The notes under the pieces were generated by a model. The model searched no databases, was not told the origin of the DNA, and saw nothing but the letters and a program-made list of their open reading frames with translations. A DNA stretch of 64,000 bases, taken from assembly GCA_003215725.1 (NCBI GenBank), contig QCJX01000005.1, positions 1-64,000 of the forward strand, given 5' to 3'. Every line of letters begins with the position of its first letter. Position 1 is the first letter of the stretch. The stretch is from Prochlorococcus sp. AG-409-I11. GTDB taxonomy: Bacteria; Cyanobacteriota; Cyanobacteriia; PCC-6307; Cyanobiaceae. The position numbers and the translations under genes are program-made. This document shows, one piece after another, positions 24,987 to 33,493 of the stretch.

Positions 24987-25628
24987 ATGTCTGTGAACTT
25001 GATTGCTGCCTATCGCAATAGTGGATTTGAAGCTGTTTCTGATGGGATCATGGCATTTTTTGATAGAAGAGTTGATTTGCAACGTGATGGTCTGACATTT
25101 GGTAATGATTTTTTTGAAGGTTCTGAACCAGCAAAGGTCTCAACTGACATTAGCCTTGTAGCAATTGATAATTCTGATCCAGAAGCATTTGCACTTTCTG
25201 AAGTAATTATCCGTGGAGTAACAGCAGCACTCAATCAATATCTTCAGGAACGCCCTCTTTTTAAGGAATGCGCTCCAGAAAAGGCATTATTTGTGAATCC
25301 AATTTTTAATATTCAACGTTATTCACCCGGTGAAGGATTTAAAAAGTGGCATTGCGATTGGACTTTGAGTGAAGATGCGACAGAACCTACTCATAGAGTC
25401 CTTGCTTGGATTATTTACTGTAATGACGTTGATGATGCTGGTACCGAGTTCCATTGGCAAGAACACCATGAATCAGCTGAAAAGGGAAAACTAATCATTT
25501 TCCCTGCTGGTTTATCTCATATTCATCGGGGAAGAGTCAGTCAAATAAATACAAAAACAATTGCAACAGGTTGGATTAATGCAGGTAGCAGAGATTCTTA
25601 CATTGCTCGATTAGCAAATAATAGTTGA
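24987..25628 (+). CDS. 2-oxoglutarate/Fe(II)-dependent oxygenase
   Basis: 213 residues of the prolyl-4-hydroxylase-like 2OG-Fe(II) superfamily. The iron triad is visible: His and Asp in KKWHCDWTL (about 126-132), the distal His in GLSHIHRGRVSQI (about 175-188), and the Arg that binds 2-oxoglutarate in the same segment. QRYSPGEGFKKWH is the conserved strand before the first histidine. Similar proteins are common in marine cyanobacteria and cyanophages. Substrate unknown. It is divergent from the small gene at 24717-24944. Confidence 0.85.
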   Translation: MSVNLIAAYRNSGFEAVSDGIMAFFDRRVDLQRDGLTFGNDFFEGSEPAKVSTDISLVAIDNSDPEAFALSEVIIRGVTAALNQYLQERPLFKECAPEKALFVNPIFNIQRYSPGEGFKKWHCDWTLSEDATEPTHRVLAWIIYCNDVDDAGTEFHWQEHHESAEKGKLIIFPAGLSHIHRGRVSQINTKTIATGWINAGSRDSYIARLANNS

Positions 25629-25682
25629 TGATTTATAGCTATAGGGTTGTTATTGATTTTCTTTACCCTACTTACGTATGAA

Positions 25683-26588
25683 ATGAATATTTTTTCTTTC
25701 TTTAATGTACTGATTCCATCTCTTTTATTGGGTTATTTTCTGGGGAAATTTAAACCAAGAATCTCCTCAATAAGTGCTAAATTCATTGTTAATTTTGGAG
25801 TACCTATTAGCCTATTAGGCTTGTTATTAGAGTCAGGCTTGTCTTGGAAAGTTTTGGCTTCAGGAGGAATTGCATGTACAGCTATTTTGCTAACAATACT
25901 ACTAATTAAGACTATTGCAAAATATCAAAATAAACCAACTTTACTATTAGGAAGTGTCTTTGGGAATTCAGGTTATTTTGGAATACCTATTTCATTAGCA
26001 TTATTACCAAAGGAAGCTTTTAGTTTTATCATTGGTTATGACTTGGGATCTACATTATTAATATGGAGTATTGGCCCAATCTATCTTTCAATATCGTCTC
26101 ATAATATAAATAAAAAAATTGAATGGGAAAAAATATTCATCAGCTTAACGACTAGTCCAGCTATAAAAGCTCTTTTAGGATTTTTCTTGATCAAAATAAC
26201 CCCTTGGAGTCAATCAATTACTTCCGCACTTTGGCTCCCCTCCAAAATGGTGATCTCTTTAGCACTTGTAATTATTGGGATGCGTCTTGCGGCATTGATT
26301 CCTTCGGAAAACTTAATTACTAGAAGGATGATTTTGTTAATTCAACCAAGCTTGTTAATAAAGCTTTTTCTCCTTCCTCTTCTAATGTGTGGCCTTTCTA
26401 TGTTTTTAGGATTACCAAGTTTGATGCGTAACTCTCTTGTGATACAGGCGTCAACACCTACTGCTATTTCTGTACTATTATTGGCTGAATCAAGAAACCA
26501 AGATCAAGACTTGGCAACTTGCCAAGTGGTATGGAGTACATTAATAGCAATAATTACAGTTCCTATTTGGTCAATTTTATTACCTTAA
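25683..26588 (+). CDS. AEC-family (auxin efflux carrier-like) transporter
   Basis: 301 residues with about ten helices in two five-helix halves. Starts MNIFSFFNVLIPSLLLGYFL. The first conserved loop FGVPISLLGLLLESGLSWK and the substrate-loop GNSGYFGIPISLALLPKEA (about 106-124) are family hallmarks; the second half has QASTPTAISVLLLAES. I prefer ATG 25683 to the upstream TTG 25647. In bacteria AEC proteins export dicarboxylates or similar anions; the substrate here is unknown. Confidence 0.85.
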   Translation: MNIFSFFNVLIPSLLLGYFLGKFKPRISSISAKFIVNFGVPISLLGLLLESGLSWKVLASGGIACTAILLTILLIKTIAKYQNKPTLLLGSVFGNSGYFGIPISLALLPKEAFSFIIGYDLGSTLLIWSIGPIYLSISSHNINKKIEWEKIFISLTTSPAIKALLGFFLIKITPWSQSITSALWLPSKMVISLALVIIGMRLAALIPSENLITRRMILLIQPSLLIKLFLLPLLMCGLSMFLGLPSLMRNSLVIQASTPTAISVLLLAESRNQDQDLATCQVVWSTLIAIITVPIWSILLP

Positions 26589-26688
26589 AAAAGGTTTTAA
26601 TGAATAGCAGCATGACTTATTCAGGTTGTTTAGGATTGTCTAATCTTATTGATATTGATGATATGCCCAATATCAAATACTGGTTTTG

Positions 26689-27744
26689 ATGAAAAGACGA
26701 ATCTTTTTTAGTTTAATGCTGAGAGACCTGGCCAAACCTTGGCTTGGCCCTAGTTTCTCTTTGGCATTATTGCTTTGTTTAGGAGCCTTTGGCTATCGAC
26801 TTACTGAAGGTTGGGATTGGGGTGATTGCCTTTGGATGGTTCTTATAACAATTAGTACGATTGGTTTTGGAGAAGTCGAACCATTGAGCGCGGCAGGAAG
26901 GGTGGTAACAGTCTTGATAATTGGAGGTGGTCTTGTTGTTGTTCAATTGACGATCCAGAGATTAATTCGTCTTTTTGAGTCTGGATATTTCAGGAGAATG
27001 AGTGAGTTAAGGTTTCGTCGAATACTTAGAAGCATGCAAGATCACGTAATCCTTTGTGGATATGGTCGTATCGGTAAAGAGATTGCTGAACAGCTGCAGG
27101 CTGAGAAAATTTCAATATTGGTTGTTGAATTGGATGCTGTCCGTAAAGATGCTGCGGAAGAAAAGGGCTTTAATGTTTTATTAGCAGATGCAACTCTAGA
27201 TGAAACTTTGCTTCTTGCAGGTATAAAGCAATGTAGAAGCCTTGTGGTGACTTTACCTAATGATGCATCCAATCTTTATGTGGTTTTAAGTGCAAGAGGC
27301 CTAAGTCCAAAATGTCGTTTGATTGCAAGGGCTGAAAGCGAGGAAGCGGCCAATAAGCTCAGGCTGGCTGGTGCAAGTGTTGTAGTTAGCCCTTATGTTG
27401 CAGCTGGAAGAACAATGGCAGCCACTGCTTTGAGACCAATTGCAATGGATTTTTTGGACTTATTGGCAGGTTCGCAATGTGAAATTGAAGAGTTTCTATT
27501 AACCAACGATTTAAATAAGTTTCACGAGTTTGAAAACCGTAGTTTGTCAGGGTTGGAACTCGGAAGGCAGAGTGGAGCAATGGTATTAGCTATTCGTGAT
27601 GGAGCAAACTTAATAACAAATCCAAGTAGTGATGTAGAGATAGGACCTGGTCAGCTTTTGATTGCTTTAGGGAACAAAAGTCAGTTATTACGCTTAAGAG
27701 AATTACTTGGCGATGCTTTGATGAATGTAGAGAAAATTAATTAG
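26689..27744 (+). CDS. potassium channel with RCK/TrkA-N domain
   Basis: 351 residues: two membrane helices flanking a pore loop with the filter TIGFGE (57-62, close to TxGYGD), then a Rossmann RCK domain beginning HVILCGYGRIGKEIAEQLQ (about 117-135) and a C-terminal TrkA-C-like part (LLIALGNKSQLLRLREL). This is the MthK-like architecture for ligand-gated K+ flux across the membrane. ATG 26689 directly follows an in-frame TTG and is taken as start. It ends 6 bases before the convergent dehydrogenase gene. Confidence 0.88.
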   Translation: MKRRIFFSLMLRDLAKPWLGPSFSLALLLCLGAFGYRLTEGWDWGDCLWMVLITISTIGFGEVEPLSAAGRVVTVLIIGGGLVVVQLTIQRLIRLFESGYFRRMSELRFRRILRSMQDHVILCGYGRIGKEIAEQLQAEKISILVVELDAVRKDAAEEKGFNVLLADATLDETLLLAGIKQCRSLVVTLPNDASNLYVVLSARGLSPKCRLIARAESEEAANKLRLAGASVVVSPYVAAGRTMAATALRPIAMDFLDLLAGSQCEIEEFLLTNDLNKFHEFENRSLSGLELGRQSGAMVLAIRDGANLITNPSSDVEIGPGQLLIALGNKSQLLRLRELLGDALMNVEKIN

Positions 27745-27750
27745 AAAGTA

Positions 27751-28641
27751 TTACCTTATTGATTTAATTGACCGTCTTAATACCGAGAGATCTTCATCTT
27801 GATAACCTTTACCTATAAGTTCTTCTTCTAATTCTTTTACCTGCATTGTAATGGGCAATTTTATCCCTAACTCTTGAGCTGTTTGTAATGCAATACACAA
27901 GTCTTTATGATGCAATTTGAGTTTAAAACCTAATGGATAACTATCTTCGATCATTGCTTTTGAACGATTCTCAAGGGCCCAAGAGTTAGCGGCTCCTTTC
28001 GTCAAGGCTTCTACAACAAGATCCATCGGTAAACTTAAACTTTGTCCTAATGAAATGGCTTCTGCTAATGCGGCATAACTTCCTGCAACTAGTATTTGAT
28101 TGATTGCTTTTACTTCTTGGCCTTTACCTACTTGACCAAATGAATATATGTTCTTAGCGATGGAGTTGAGTATTATAGAAACCTTTTTCAGATCTTTTGT
28201 ATTCCCACCAAGGAAAATTGTTAGAGTACCTGCCTTTGCACCTTCAGTTCCTCCAGATACTGGGGCGTCTATATAAGTTACTTTTTTTTTTGCAAGTTTC
28301 TTGGCAATTAATTTTGCTTTGCTTGGGCTAATTGTTGAGAAGTCAATCACATAAGTACCTTTAGAAAGGCTATTTTCAATTCCTTCAGGGCCAAATAAAA
28401 TCATTTCAACAGCATTTTCATCACTTACGCAAAGTAATAAAAAATCAGAACCAGTAGCAACCTCAATAGGACTAGCGCAAAGAGTAGCTCCCTTGAGACC
28501 AGATTCTAGTTCTAAAGACTTTTTTCTGGAAAAAACTTTTAAAGTGAAGCCAGCTTGAATTAAGTTTGATGCAATTGGTAAACCAATAGCACCGAGGCCA
28601 ATAAAACCTATAACTTTTGAACTTTTGGTGGAACTGCTCAT
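27751..28641 (-). CDS. 3-hydroxyisobutyrate dehydrogenase-family reductase
   Basis: 296 residues of the beta-hydroxyacid dehydrogenase family. The cofactor motif GFIGLGAIGLPIASNL is at about 12-27, the substrate site DAPVSGGTEGAKAGTL at about 115-130, and the catalytic lysine region GQVGKGQEVKAINQIL at about 163-178. In cyanobacteria and plants related proteins act as glyoxylate/succinic-semialdehyde reductases, but the substrate cannot be fixed here. It faces the K+ channel gene and has a long upstream spacer. Confidence 0.85.
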   Translation of the reverse strand: MSSSTKSSKVIGFIGLGAIGLPIASNLIQAGFTLKVFSRKKSLELESGLKGATLCASPIEVATGSDFLLLCVSDENAVEMILFGPEGIENSLSKGTYVIDFSTISPSKAKLIAKKLAKKKVTYIDAPVSGGTEGAKAGTLTIFLGGNTKDLKKVSIILNSIAKNIYSFGQVGKGQEVKAINQILVAGSYAALAEAISLGQSLSLPMDLVVEALTKGAANSWALENRSKAMIEDSYPLGFKLKLHHKDLCIALQTAQELGIKLPITMQVKELEEELIGKGYQDEDLSVLRRSIKSIR

Positions 28642-29097
28642 TTTTATTTTTCAAAGAGTTGTAGGGACAAGCTTTCTATGATTTATTGGATGAACATCAA
28701 TCTAATGCAGATTACATAATTTAACTTCTTTAGTCATTAAAAATATTTTAAGGTCAAAGATTTTTGGGCAAGGATCAATTATATAATTAGTAACCCTTTG
28801 TTAGGTTTACTATATTAATCAACGATCTTTTTTTGTTGATAATTGAGATGTCTTATAAATACTAACTTTAGTGCCAAAGTATCCAGAAATTGAATTATAA
28901 AAATGATTCACTAGGAGTAAATGCTGGAGCTAAAACACTGAGGCATAAACACTCCAGCGTTAACACGGGTTTACATGATCTAGTCTGATTGGTTATACAA
29001 GAGATATGGTCGTGGCATAAATCCTTTAGGATTAGTTCATGACTTTAGGCAGGCTTTCTTGTAAGAAGCTTGCCGCAAAAAACAAGGAGACAGTCAA
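28642..29097 (+). promoter_or_regulatory. long, foldable leader before the 81-aa gene
   Basis: No coding frame. Two complementary pairs lie in the right half: GCTGGAG (28924-28930) with CTCCAGC (28953-28959), and a hairpin around 29052-29080 with arms containing GGCTTTCTT and AAGAAGCTTGCC. A ribosome binding site AAGGAG precedes ATG 29098. The leader may be regulatory; no known riboswitch class is recognised. Confidence 0.4.
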
Positions 29098-29343
29098 ATG
29101 AATAAAGAATCATCAGGAATACAAGGAAAAATCAATTCATACCAAAAACCATTTAAATTCAATGAAAAGCAAGATTTTTATGACAGGAGACGTCAGGAAA
29201 TGAAGCGAAGATTTGTAATACTACAATCAAGGCGAAATCACTTGGAGCGTGAATTAGAGGCTATTAAAGCTTGTCTTATTTCATTGGACCAACAAATGAG
29301 TAATTATGGAGTTTATAAACAGCTGAAAATTACAAAAACTTAA
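29098..29343 (+). CDS. coiled-coil hypothetical protein (81 aa)
   Basis: Strong AAGGAG ribosome binding site before the ATG. After a polar start (MNKESSGIQGKINSYQK), residues about 27-70 form a charged helix (RRRQEMKRRFVILQSRRNHL, ELEAIKACLISLDQQMS) with heptad-like spacing. Basic overall. No family known. It ends 64 bases before the HEAT-repeat gene on the other strand. Confidence 0.6.
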   Translation: MNKESSGIQGKINSYQKPFKFNEKQDFYDRRRQEMKRRFVILQSRRNHLERELEAIKACLISLDQQMSNYGVYKQLKITKT

Positions 29344-29407
29344 TTCATCTTAATATATTGACTATCTTCTTTCTATCTTATATGAATCAATATCTATCTC
29401 TAAAGTT

Positions 29408-30127
29408 TTAAGTTTTTCTATATTGCATAGCAAGTTGTTTTTTGACGATTTCCTTACGCTCGCCTGCCTTGAGGTTTCTCTCAATTTCTCTCAAGGCTTC
29501 TACACTATGAATATTCCCTATACATCCAAGTGCAATTAGGGCAGTTTTTGCAGTGCTTTCAGATGCTCCTAAAGCTAAATTGGCAATTTGATCAATAATT
29601 AACGAACCATCTCTTTTTTGTAAGATTCGAATGGTTTTTAATACTATAGGTTCTCGAAAATCGTTTAATAGATCTTTTGTTAGATCCAATAGAATTTCAT
29701 CACTCAATTGATGAGCTTTGAAATTTAATAATTCAAGTCCAGCCAGTAGAAAGTCTTGTGAATTTTCTTGCAAGATTTTTTGTAAAAAAGATACCGACAG
29801 ATCAGCGCCCCAGCAAGACAAGGCTTTTAAAATATCTAATTTGTATATTTGATTACTATTAACTAGGCTTAATAACCATTTTTTTGCTTCACTTTGATGA
29901 CTTAAACCTGCGGCAAGTATTAATTCTGATTGAACTCCATTTTTATTAATTAATGACTTTATAATTGGCCAACCTTTCTTACCCATCCATCCAAGACGTT
30001 GTGCAATAGAGAGGCGAAGATCTGAAGGTAAGTTTAAGGAGTAAACCTGACCCAACCACAAAGGATCTTGAGAATCCTTTGTTGGCTGGGTAAGCTTTTC
30101 CCAGATCAAATTTTTATGTTCTAGCAT
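29408..30127 (-). CDS. HEAT-repeat-like protein in the nitrite operon
   Basis: 239 residues built of short paired helices with the alternating hydrophobic pattern of HEAT/armadillo repeats, for example DEILLDLTKDLLNDF and AKTALIALGCIGNIHSVEAL. Such scaffolds in cyanobacteria include bilin lyases and regulatory adaptors. It lies 10 bases downstream of the nitrite transporter gene, so it is likely co-expressed with nirA. A TTG start at 30151 would overlap that gene; ATG 30127 is preferred. Direct role in nitrite use is inferred from position only. Confidence 0.7.
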   Translation of the reverse strand: MLEHKNLIWEKLTQPTKDSQDPLWLGQVYSLNLPSDLRLSIAQRLGWMGKKGWPIIKSLINKNGVQSELILAAGLSHQSEAKKWLLSLVNSNQIYKLDILKALSCWGADLSVSFLQKILQENSQDFLLAGLELLNFKAHQLSDEILLDLTKDLLNDFREPIVLKTIRILQKRDGSLIIDQIANLALGASESTAKTALIALGCIGNIHSVEALREIERNLKAGERKEIVKKQLAMQYRKT

Positions 30128-30137
30128 AGTTATTTGC

Positions 30138-31049
30138 TTAACGAGCACCAAGCTCTGCGGCGAGCTCTCTTTCTAATTTTTCATCATGAAGAGTGGGCAG
30201 AACATTCGACATTTTGGTGCGATGAGTGCTGTAGAAAAGCATTCCTATAAAAACCATTCCCCCAATAACATTTCCTATAGTAACTGGCAGAAAATTCCAG
30301 AAAATAACTTTTGTGAATGGAACTCCTGACCCTAAGAGTGGGCCAGCTGTATGTAGAAACATATTCACAACAATATGCTCCATGCCCATTGTCTGGAATG
30401 CGGTAATTGGTAACCAGCAGGCCAAAAGTTTCCCCGGTACACTTTTACTAACTAGAGCCATTGTGACTCCTAGGCATACTAACCAATTAGCAATTACACC
30501 TCTTAGAAAAGCTAGAAAGAGTCCAGTTGTCCCTAGTGATTCATACTTGGTAAGCACATTTGCCTTGTTAATAGTAATAATCTTTGCAGCTACAACTGCC
30601 CATCCTTTGCCGCCAGCGGCAGCTGCCAAAGGTTCAACTGTACCTGCACTTGTCAAGCTAATGGAGAGCAATATTGCGACGAGTGAAGTCCCTAAGAAGT
30701 TACCTATCCAAACCCAAATCCAATTACGGAATGTAGCTCTCCAAGAGGATTTTCCTGCCCATGTGGCCATAGGCAAAAGAGCAAAATTTCCTGTGACCAA
30801 TTCCATCCCAAAAAGCACGATGCTTGCAAAACCAAAGGGAAAGATGACTGATCCCAAAAAAGGCATACCTGATTGAATGCCAACTGTTATGGCCAGACAA
30901 GTCGCTAACCCAAGGATTGCTCCTGAGTAGAAACCCCTTACAACAAGGTTTTTGATGCTTACAGTTGACTTTTTCCCTCCAGCAGCAATCATTCCGTCGA
31001 CTAATTCATTGGGTAGGACATAGTCCATTTGTGAGGCGCTTGAATCCAT
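30138..31049 (-). CDS. focA: formate/nitrite transporter (FNT) family channel
   Basis: 303 residues, six membrane helices of the FNT fold. Seen are LVVRGFYSGAILGLATCLAI (about 31-50), the helix FGFASIVLFGMELVTGNFAL (about 76-95), and MGMEHIVVNMFLHTAGP (about 220-236), a variant of the FNT central-histidine region. It sits in a run nirA, 47-aa gene, this gene and the HEAT protein with gaps of about 10-40 bases, which points to nitrite as the physiological substrate. Its C-terminal cytoplasmic tail is charged. Confidence 0.88.
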   Translation of the reverse strand: MDSSASQMDYVLPNELVDGMIAAGGKKSTVSIKNLVVRGFYSGAILGLATCLAITVGIQSGMPFLGSVIFPFGFASIVLFGMELVTGNFALLPMATWAGKSSWRATFRNWIWVWIGNFLGTSLVAILLSISLTSAGTVEPLAAAAGGKGWAVVAAKIITINKANVLTKYESLGTTGLFLAFLRGVIANWLVCLGVTMALVSKSVPGKLLACWLPITAFQTMGMEHIVVNMFLHTAGPLLGSGVPFTKVIFWNFLPVTIGNVIGGMVFIGMLFYSTHRTKMSNVLPTLHDEKLERELAAELGAR

Positions 31050-31084
31050 TTGTTTATTAGGTTGTGTTGGAGAATGAGATTGAT

Positions 31085-31228
31085 TTAGCCGCTAATACGG
31101 TTCATCAATTTTGAGAAAAAATCTTGACTGCCATCTTGACGATTGATCTCTGGCTTGTCATTACCTAAGTCACTTAGCCAGTTGACAAGTTTAGAGAAGA
31201 CATCTTTTGATTTAGGTTGCATAGTCAT
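31085..31228 (-). CDS. small protein inside the nirA operon (47 aa)
   Basis: Reads MTMQPKSKDVFSKLVNWLSD, then a polar linker, and ends DFFSKLMNRISG. Two short amphipathic helices of similar form (VFSKLVNWLS and FFSKLMNRIS) suggest an internal repeat. It lies 37 bases after nirA and 35 before the transporter gene, so it belongs to the operon. Function unknown. Confidence 0.55.
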   Translation of the reverse strand: MTMQPKSKDVFSKLVNWLSDLGNDKPEINRQDGSQDFFSKLMNRISG

Positions 31229-31265
31229 TTTGAATTTAAATAAATTGATTTGAAGTAAAAGCAGC

Positions 31266-32870
31266 TTATGAATATTTGCTGCTTTTACTTATTTGAAATA
31301 TCCATCTTTTTAAAGAATTCAATCCATTAAAGAATTTGAAGAATTTTGTTTGCTTAGGAACAGCAGAAAAGTTTTCTATTAATTCATTTTTTAAAACATC
31401 TTTTAACCTATTAATAGGAACTCCTTTATGCTTTAGTGTTCCTATTTTTGTATTTTGACCTTGCTCTCCACCAATACTTATATCAAAAGCTTCCACGATC
31501 TCGCCCTTGCTATTTTTTGCTTTTGTTCCTGTTAGACCTATGGCACCCATATAAGCTTGTCCGCAACTATTCGGACACCCAGTCCAATGTATCTTGATCT
31601 CTTCTTTTAAATCAATTTCTGAGTCAAGCTCTGATGCTATTTTAAGAGCTTGATCTTTTGTATTTGTCAGTGCAAAGCTGCAATAAGTATTACCTGTACA
31701 TGAAACAGTGCCAGCAGTAATTGGATCAGGATTTAATGGAAAAAGTTTTAAGAGAGAGGATGATTGAAAACTATCTAATTTATCTTCAGAAATATTAATT
31801 ATTATTATATTTTGATCTTCTGTAAGCCTTACTTCTCCACTTCCATAGCTTATAGCAAGGTTTGCTAGGTCTTGAATGTTTTCTGCAGTTAACCGGCCTA
31901 CCGGAATATGGATACCAGCATAGTAAAGGCCATTTTGTTTCTGTGAATGGATACCAAAAAAGGATCTTTGTTTTTGAGAAAAAGTGGATCCGGGATCTTT
32001 TGTTAATTTACCAAATCTAGATTCCACTTGCTCTCTAAAATTGTTTATTCCAATGTTATTTAAATAGAACCTAAATCTACCTTTATTTCGTTTTGCTCTT
32101 TCTCCAAAGTCTCTCCAAATAGAAATAATTGTATCGGTTAAATGACATATTTCATTAGGCTTAATCCATACATTAAGTGGAATTGCATAGTCGTTTAGTT
32201 GTGAAGATAGAATGCCTCCAACCCAAACACCAAATCCAATCTCACCTTTATTTTTAACTGGATGAAAGATAAGATCGTTGTGAAGTAAGAAATTATCATA
32301 AGACCCTGCAACAGCAGTATTCCATTTTCTTGGCAGGTTGGAAAAATTAGGATTACCTTGCTCTTTTTTAGTGAGAAAATCATCTAGCTCTTTGGTATAT
32401 GGTCTTGTATCTAGTATTTCTTGAGGATCTACACCTGCTAAAGGGTTGCCAGTAACATTCCTGGGATTATCAAATCCAGATTGTATTGTTCTAAGGCCAG
32501 CTTCTTTTAATCGCCTAAATATTTCAGGAATATCATTAATAAGAATTCCACGTAATTGAAGATTTTGCCTTGTAGTTATATCGCAACTTCCATCTTCTCC
32601 ATATCTTGCAACGATAGATGCGATTACTTGTAGTTGGTATGAAGTAAGAGTTCCATTAGGAACTCTTAACCTGAGCATGAATTTCCCTGGGGATTTTGGT
32701 CGCCAGAAAACCCCATACCATTTTAAACGTAACTCTAAATCAGATTTATCTATTTGTTCCCAACCAATCTTTGCAAACTCTTCTATTTGAGGACCTACTA
32801 AGAGACCATCTTTTTCAGCTTTCTTTTCTTCGATCTTATTTAGTTTTTTACCTTCTAGGTACTTTTTCAT
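31266..32870 (-). CDS. nirA: ferredoxin-nitrite reductase
   Basis: 534 residues of the assimilatory nitrite/sulfite reductase family, which reduces nitrite to ammonium with six electrons from ferredoxin. Two ferredoxin-like half-domain repeats are present. The siroheme/4Fe-4S cysteines are in TGNTYCSFALTNTK (preceded by SC) and HWTGCPNSCGQAYMG (about 408-440). Length is normal for cyanobacterial NirA. It is the first gene of a likely four-gene operon, with a hairpin and an NtcA-like site upstream. No nitrate reductase is in the window. Confidence 0.93.
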   Translation of the reverse strand: MKKYLEGKKLNKIEEKKAEKDGLLVGPQIEEFAKIGWEQIDKSDLELRLKWYGVFWRPKSPGKFMLRLRVPNGTLTSYQLQVIASIVARYGEDGSCDITTRQNLQLRGILINDIPEIFRRLKEAGLRTIQSGFDNPRNVTGNPLAGVDPQEILDTRPYTKELDDFLTKKEQGNPNFSNLPRKWNTAVAGSYDNFLLHNDLIFHPVKNKGEIGFGVWVGGILSSQLNDYAIPLNVWIKPNEICHLTDTIISIWRDFGERAKRNKGRFRFYLNNIGINNFREQVESRFGKLTKDPGSTFSQKQRSFFGIHSQKQNGLYYAGIHIPVGRLTAENIQDLANLAISYGSGEVRLTEDQNIIIINISEDKLDSFQSSSLLKLFPLNPDPITAGTVSCTGNTYCSFALTNTKDQALKIASELDSEIDLKEEIKIHWTGCPNSCGQAYMGAIGLTGTKAKNSKGEIVEAFDISIGGEQGQNTKIGTLKHKGVPINRLKDVLKNELIENFSAVPKQTKFFKFFNGLNSLKRWIFQISKSSKYS

Positions 32871-32902
32871 GATAGATGAATGGTATTTAGATATATGAGA
32901 TC

Positions 32903-32934
32903 GAAGTTATTCAGAGAAGATAGTGAATAACTTC
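32903..32934 (-). repeat. 11-bp hairpin in the nirA leader
   Basis: GAAGTTATTCA and TGAATAACTTC are exact reverse complements with a 10-base loop. The hairpin ends 32 bases before the nirA start codon, so it lies in the mRNA leader if transcription starts upstream of it. No T tract follows, so it is not a standard terminator. Confidence 0.6.
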
Positions 32935-32988
32935 AGCATATTTAGAGGCTTCGAAATTTTCAAAGAAAACTGTTGAATTGCTTTACTG

Positions 32989-33002
32989 GTTACTATTAAT
33001 AC
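32989..33002 (-). promoter_or_regulatory. NtcA-like site upstream of nirA
   Basis: Read on the minus strand: GTATTAATAGTAAC, that is GTA-N8-AAC, one base from the NtcA consensus GTA-N8-TAC. Located 119 bases before the nirA start codon. NtcA activation of nitrite genes is well known in cyanobacteria; this particular site is a candidate only. Confidence 0.5.
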
Positions 33003-33118
33003 CTATAGAGGTGTCCCTACTCTGTATCCAATAGAACAAAAATAGACTTTTCTTTGTTTGTAATTTTGGTCTAAATGGATACATTAAGTTTCATCGATTT
33101 GTTGTTTAGCTTTTACCA

Positions 33119-33376
33119 TTAATATTGACGCCCTATTTCTCCGATCCACCTTGTCGATCCCTCCTTTAGCATTTCCCAAACCTTTTTCATTGCAGCAAGA
33201 TCTCGCTCAAGGTTATTATTAAATCTTTTAGATCCCCTCCCTTCTATTGAGATTCGTTTGAATCTTCCCTTTCTTCTTGAGTGCCTATACAATCTGGTAT
33301 TTAAATATACCATTTTAAAGAGACTGAAAAAACTTCTACTATTTCTCCACAAGTAGGGAACCAATATCCGTTTCAA
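33119..33376 (-). CDS. basic hypothetical protein (85 aa)
   Basis: Very basic: RLYRHSRRKGRFKRISIEGR in the middle, then a helical end with KKVWEMLKEGSTRWIGEI. No signal peptide or membrane helix. Nucleic-acid binding is possible on charge grounds alone. No family recognised. Confidence 0.45.
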   Translation of the reverse strand: MKRILVPYLWRNSRSFFSLFKMVYLNTRLYRHSRRKGRFKRISIEGRGSKRFNNNLERDLAAMKKVWEMLKEGSTRWIGEIGRQY

Positions 33377-33493
33377 TTGATACTGAATAACCTTTTAATA
33401 ATTATTTTTAGGTCTTTAGGAATAGTTGTCTCTTTATATCAACTAACCAAAAGGCTTGTTCATTTGCTTGTGTTTCTTAAGAATTTAGTGTAG

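Noticed and set aside
24945-25082. Longer N-terminus of the 75-aa protein
   Set aside because: It would overlap the oxygenase gene by 96 bases on the other strand and changes composition abruptly.
30313-30876. 187-codon plus frame
   Set aside because: Antisense shadow of the FNT transporter gene; no sensible protein pattern.
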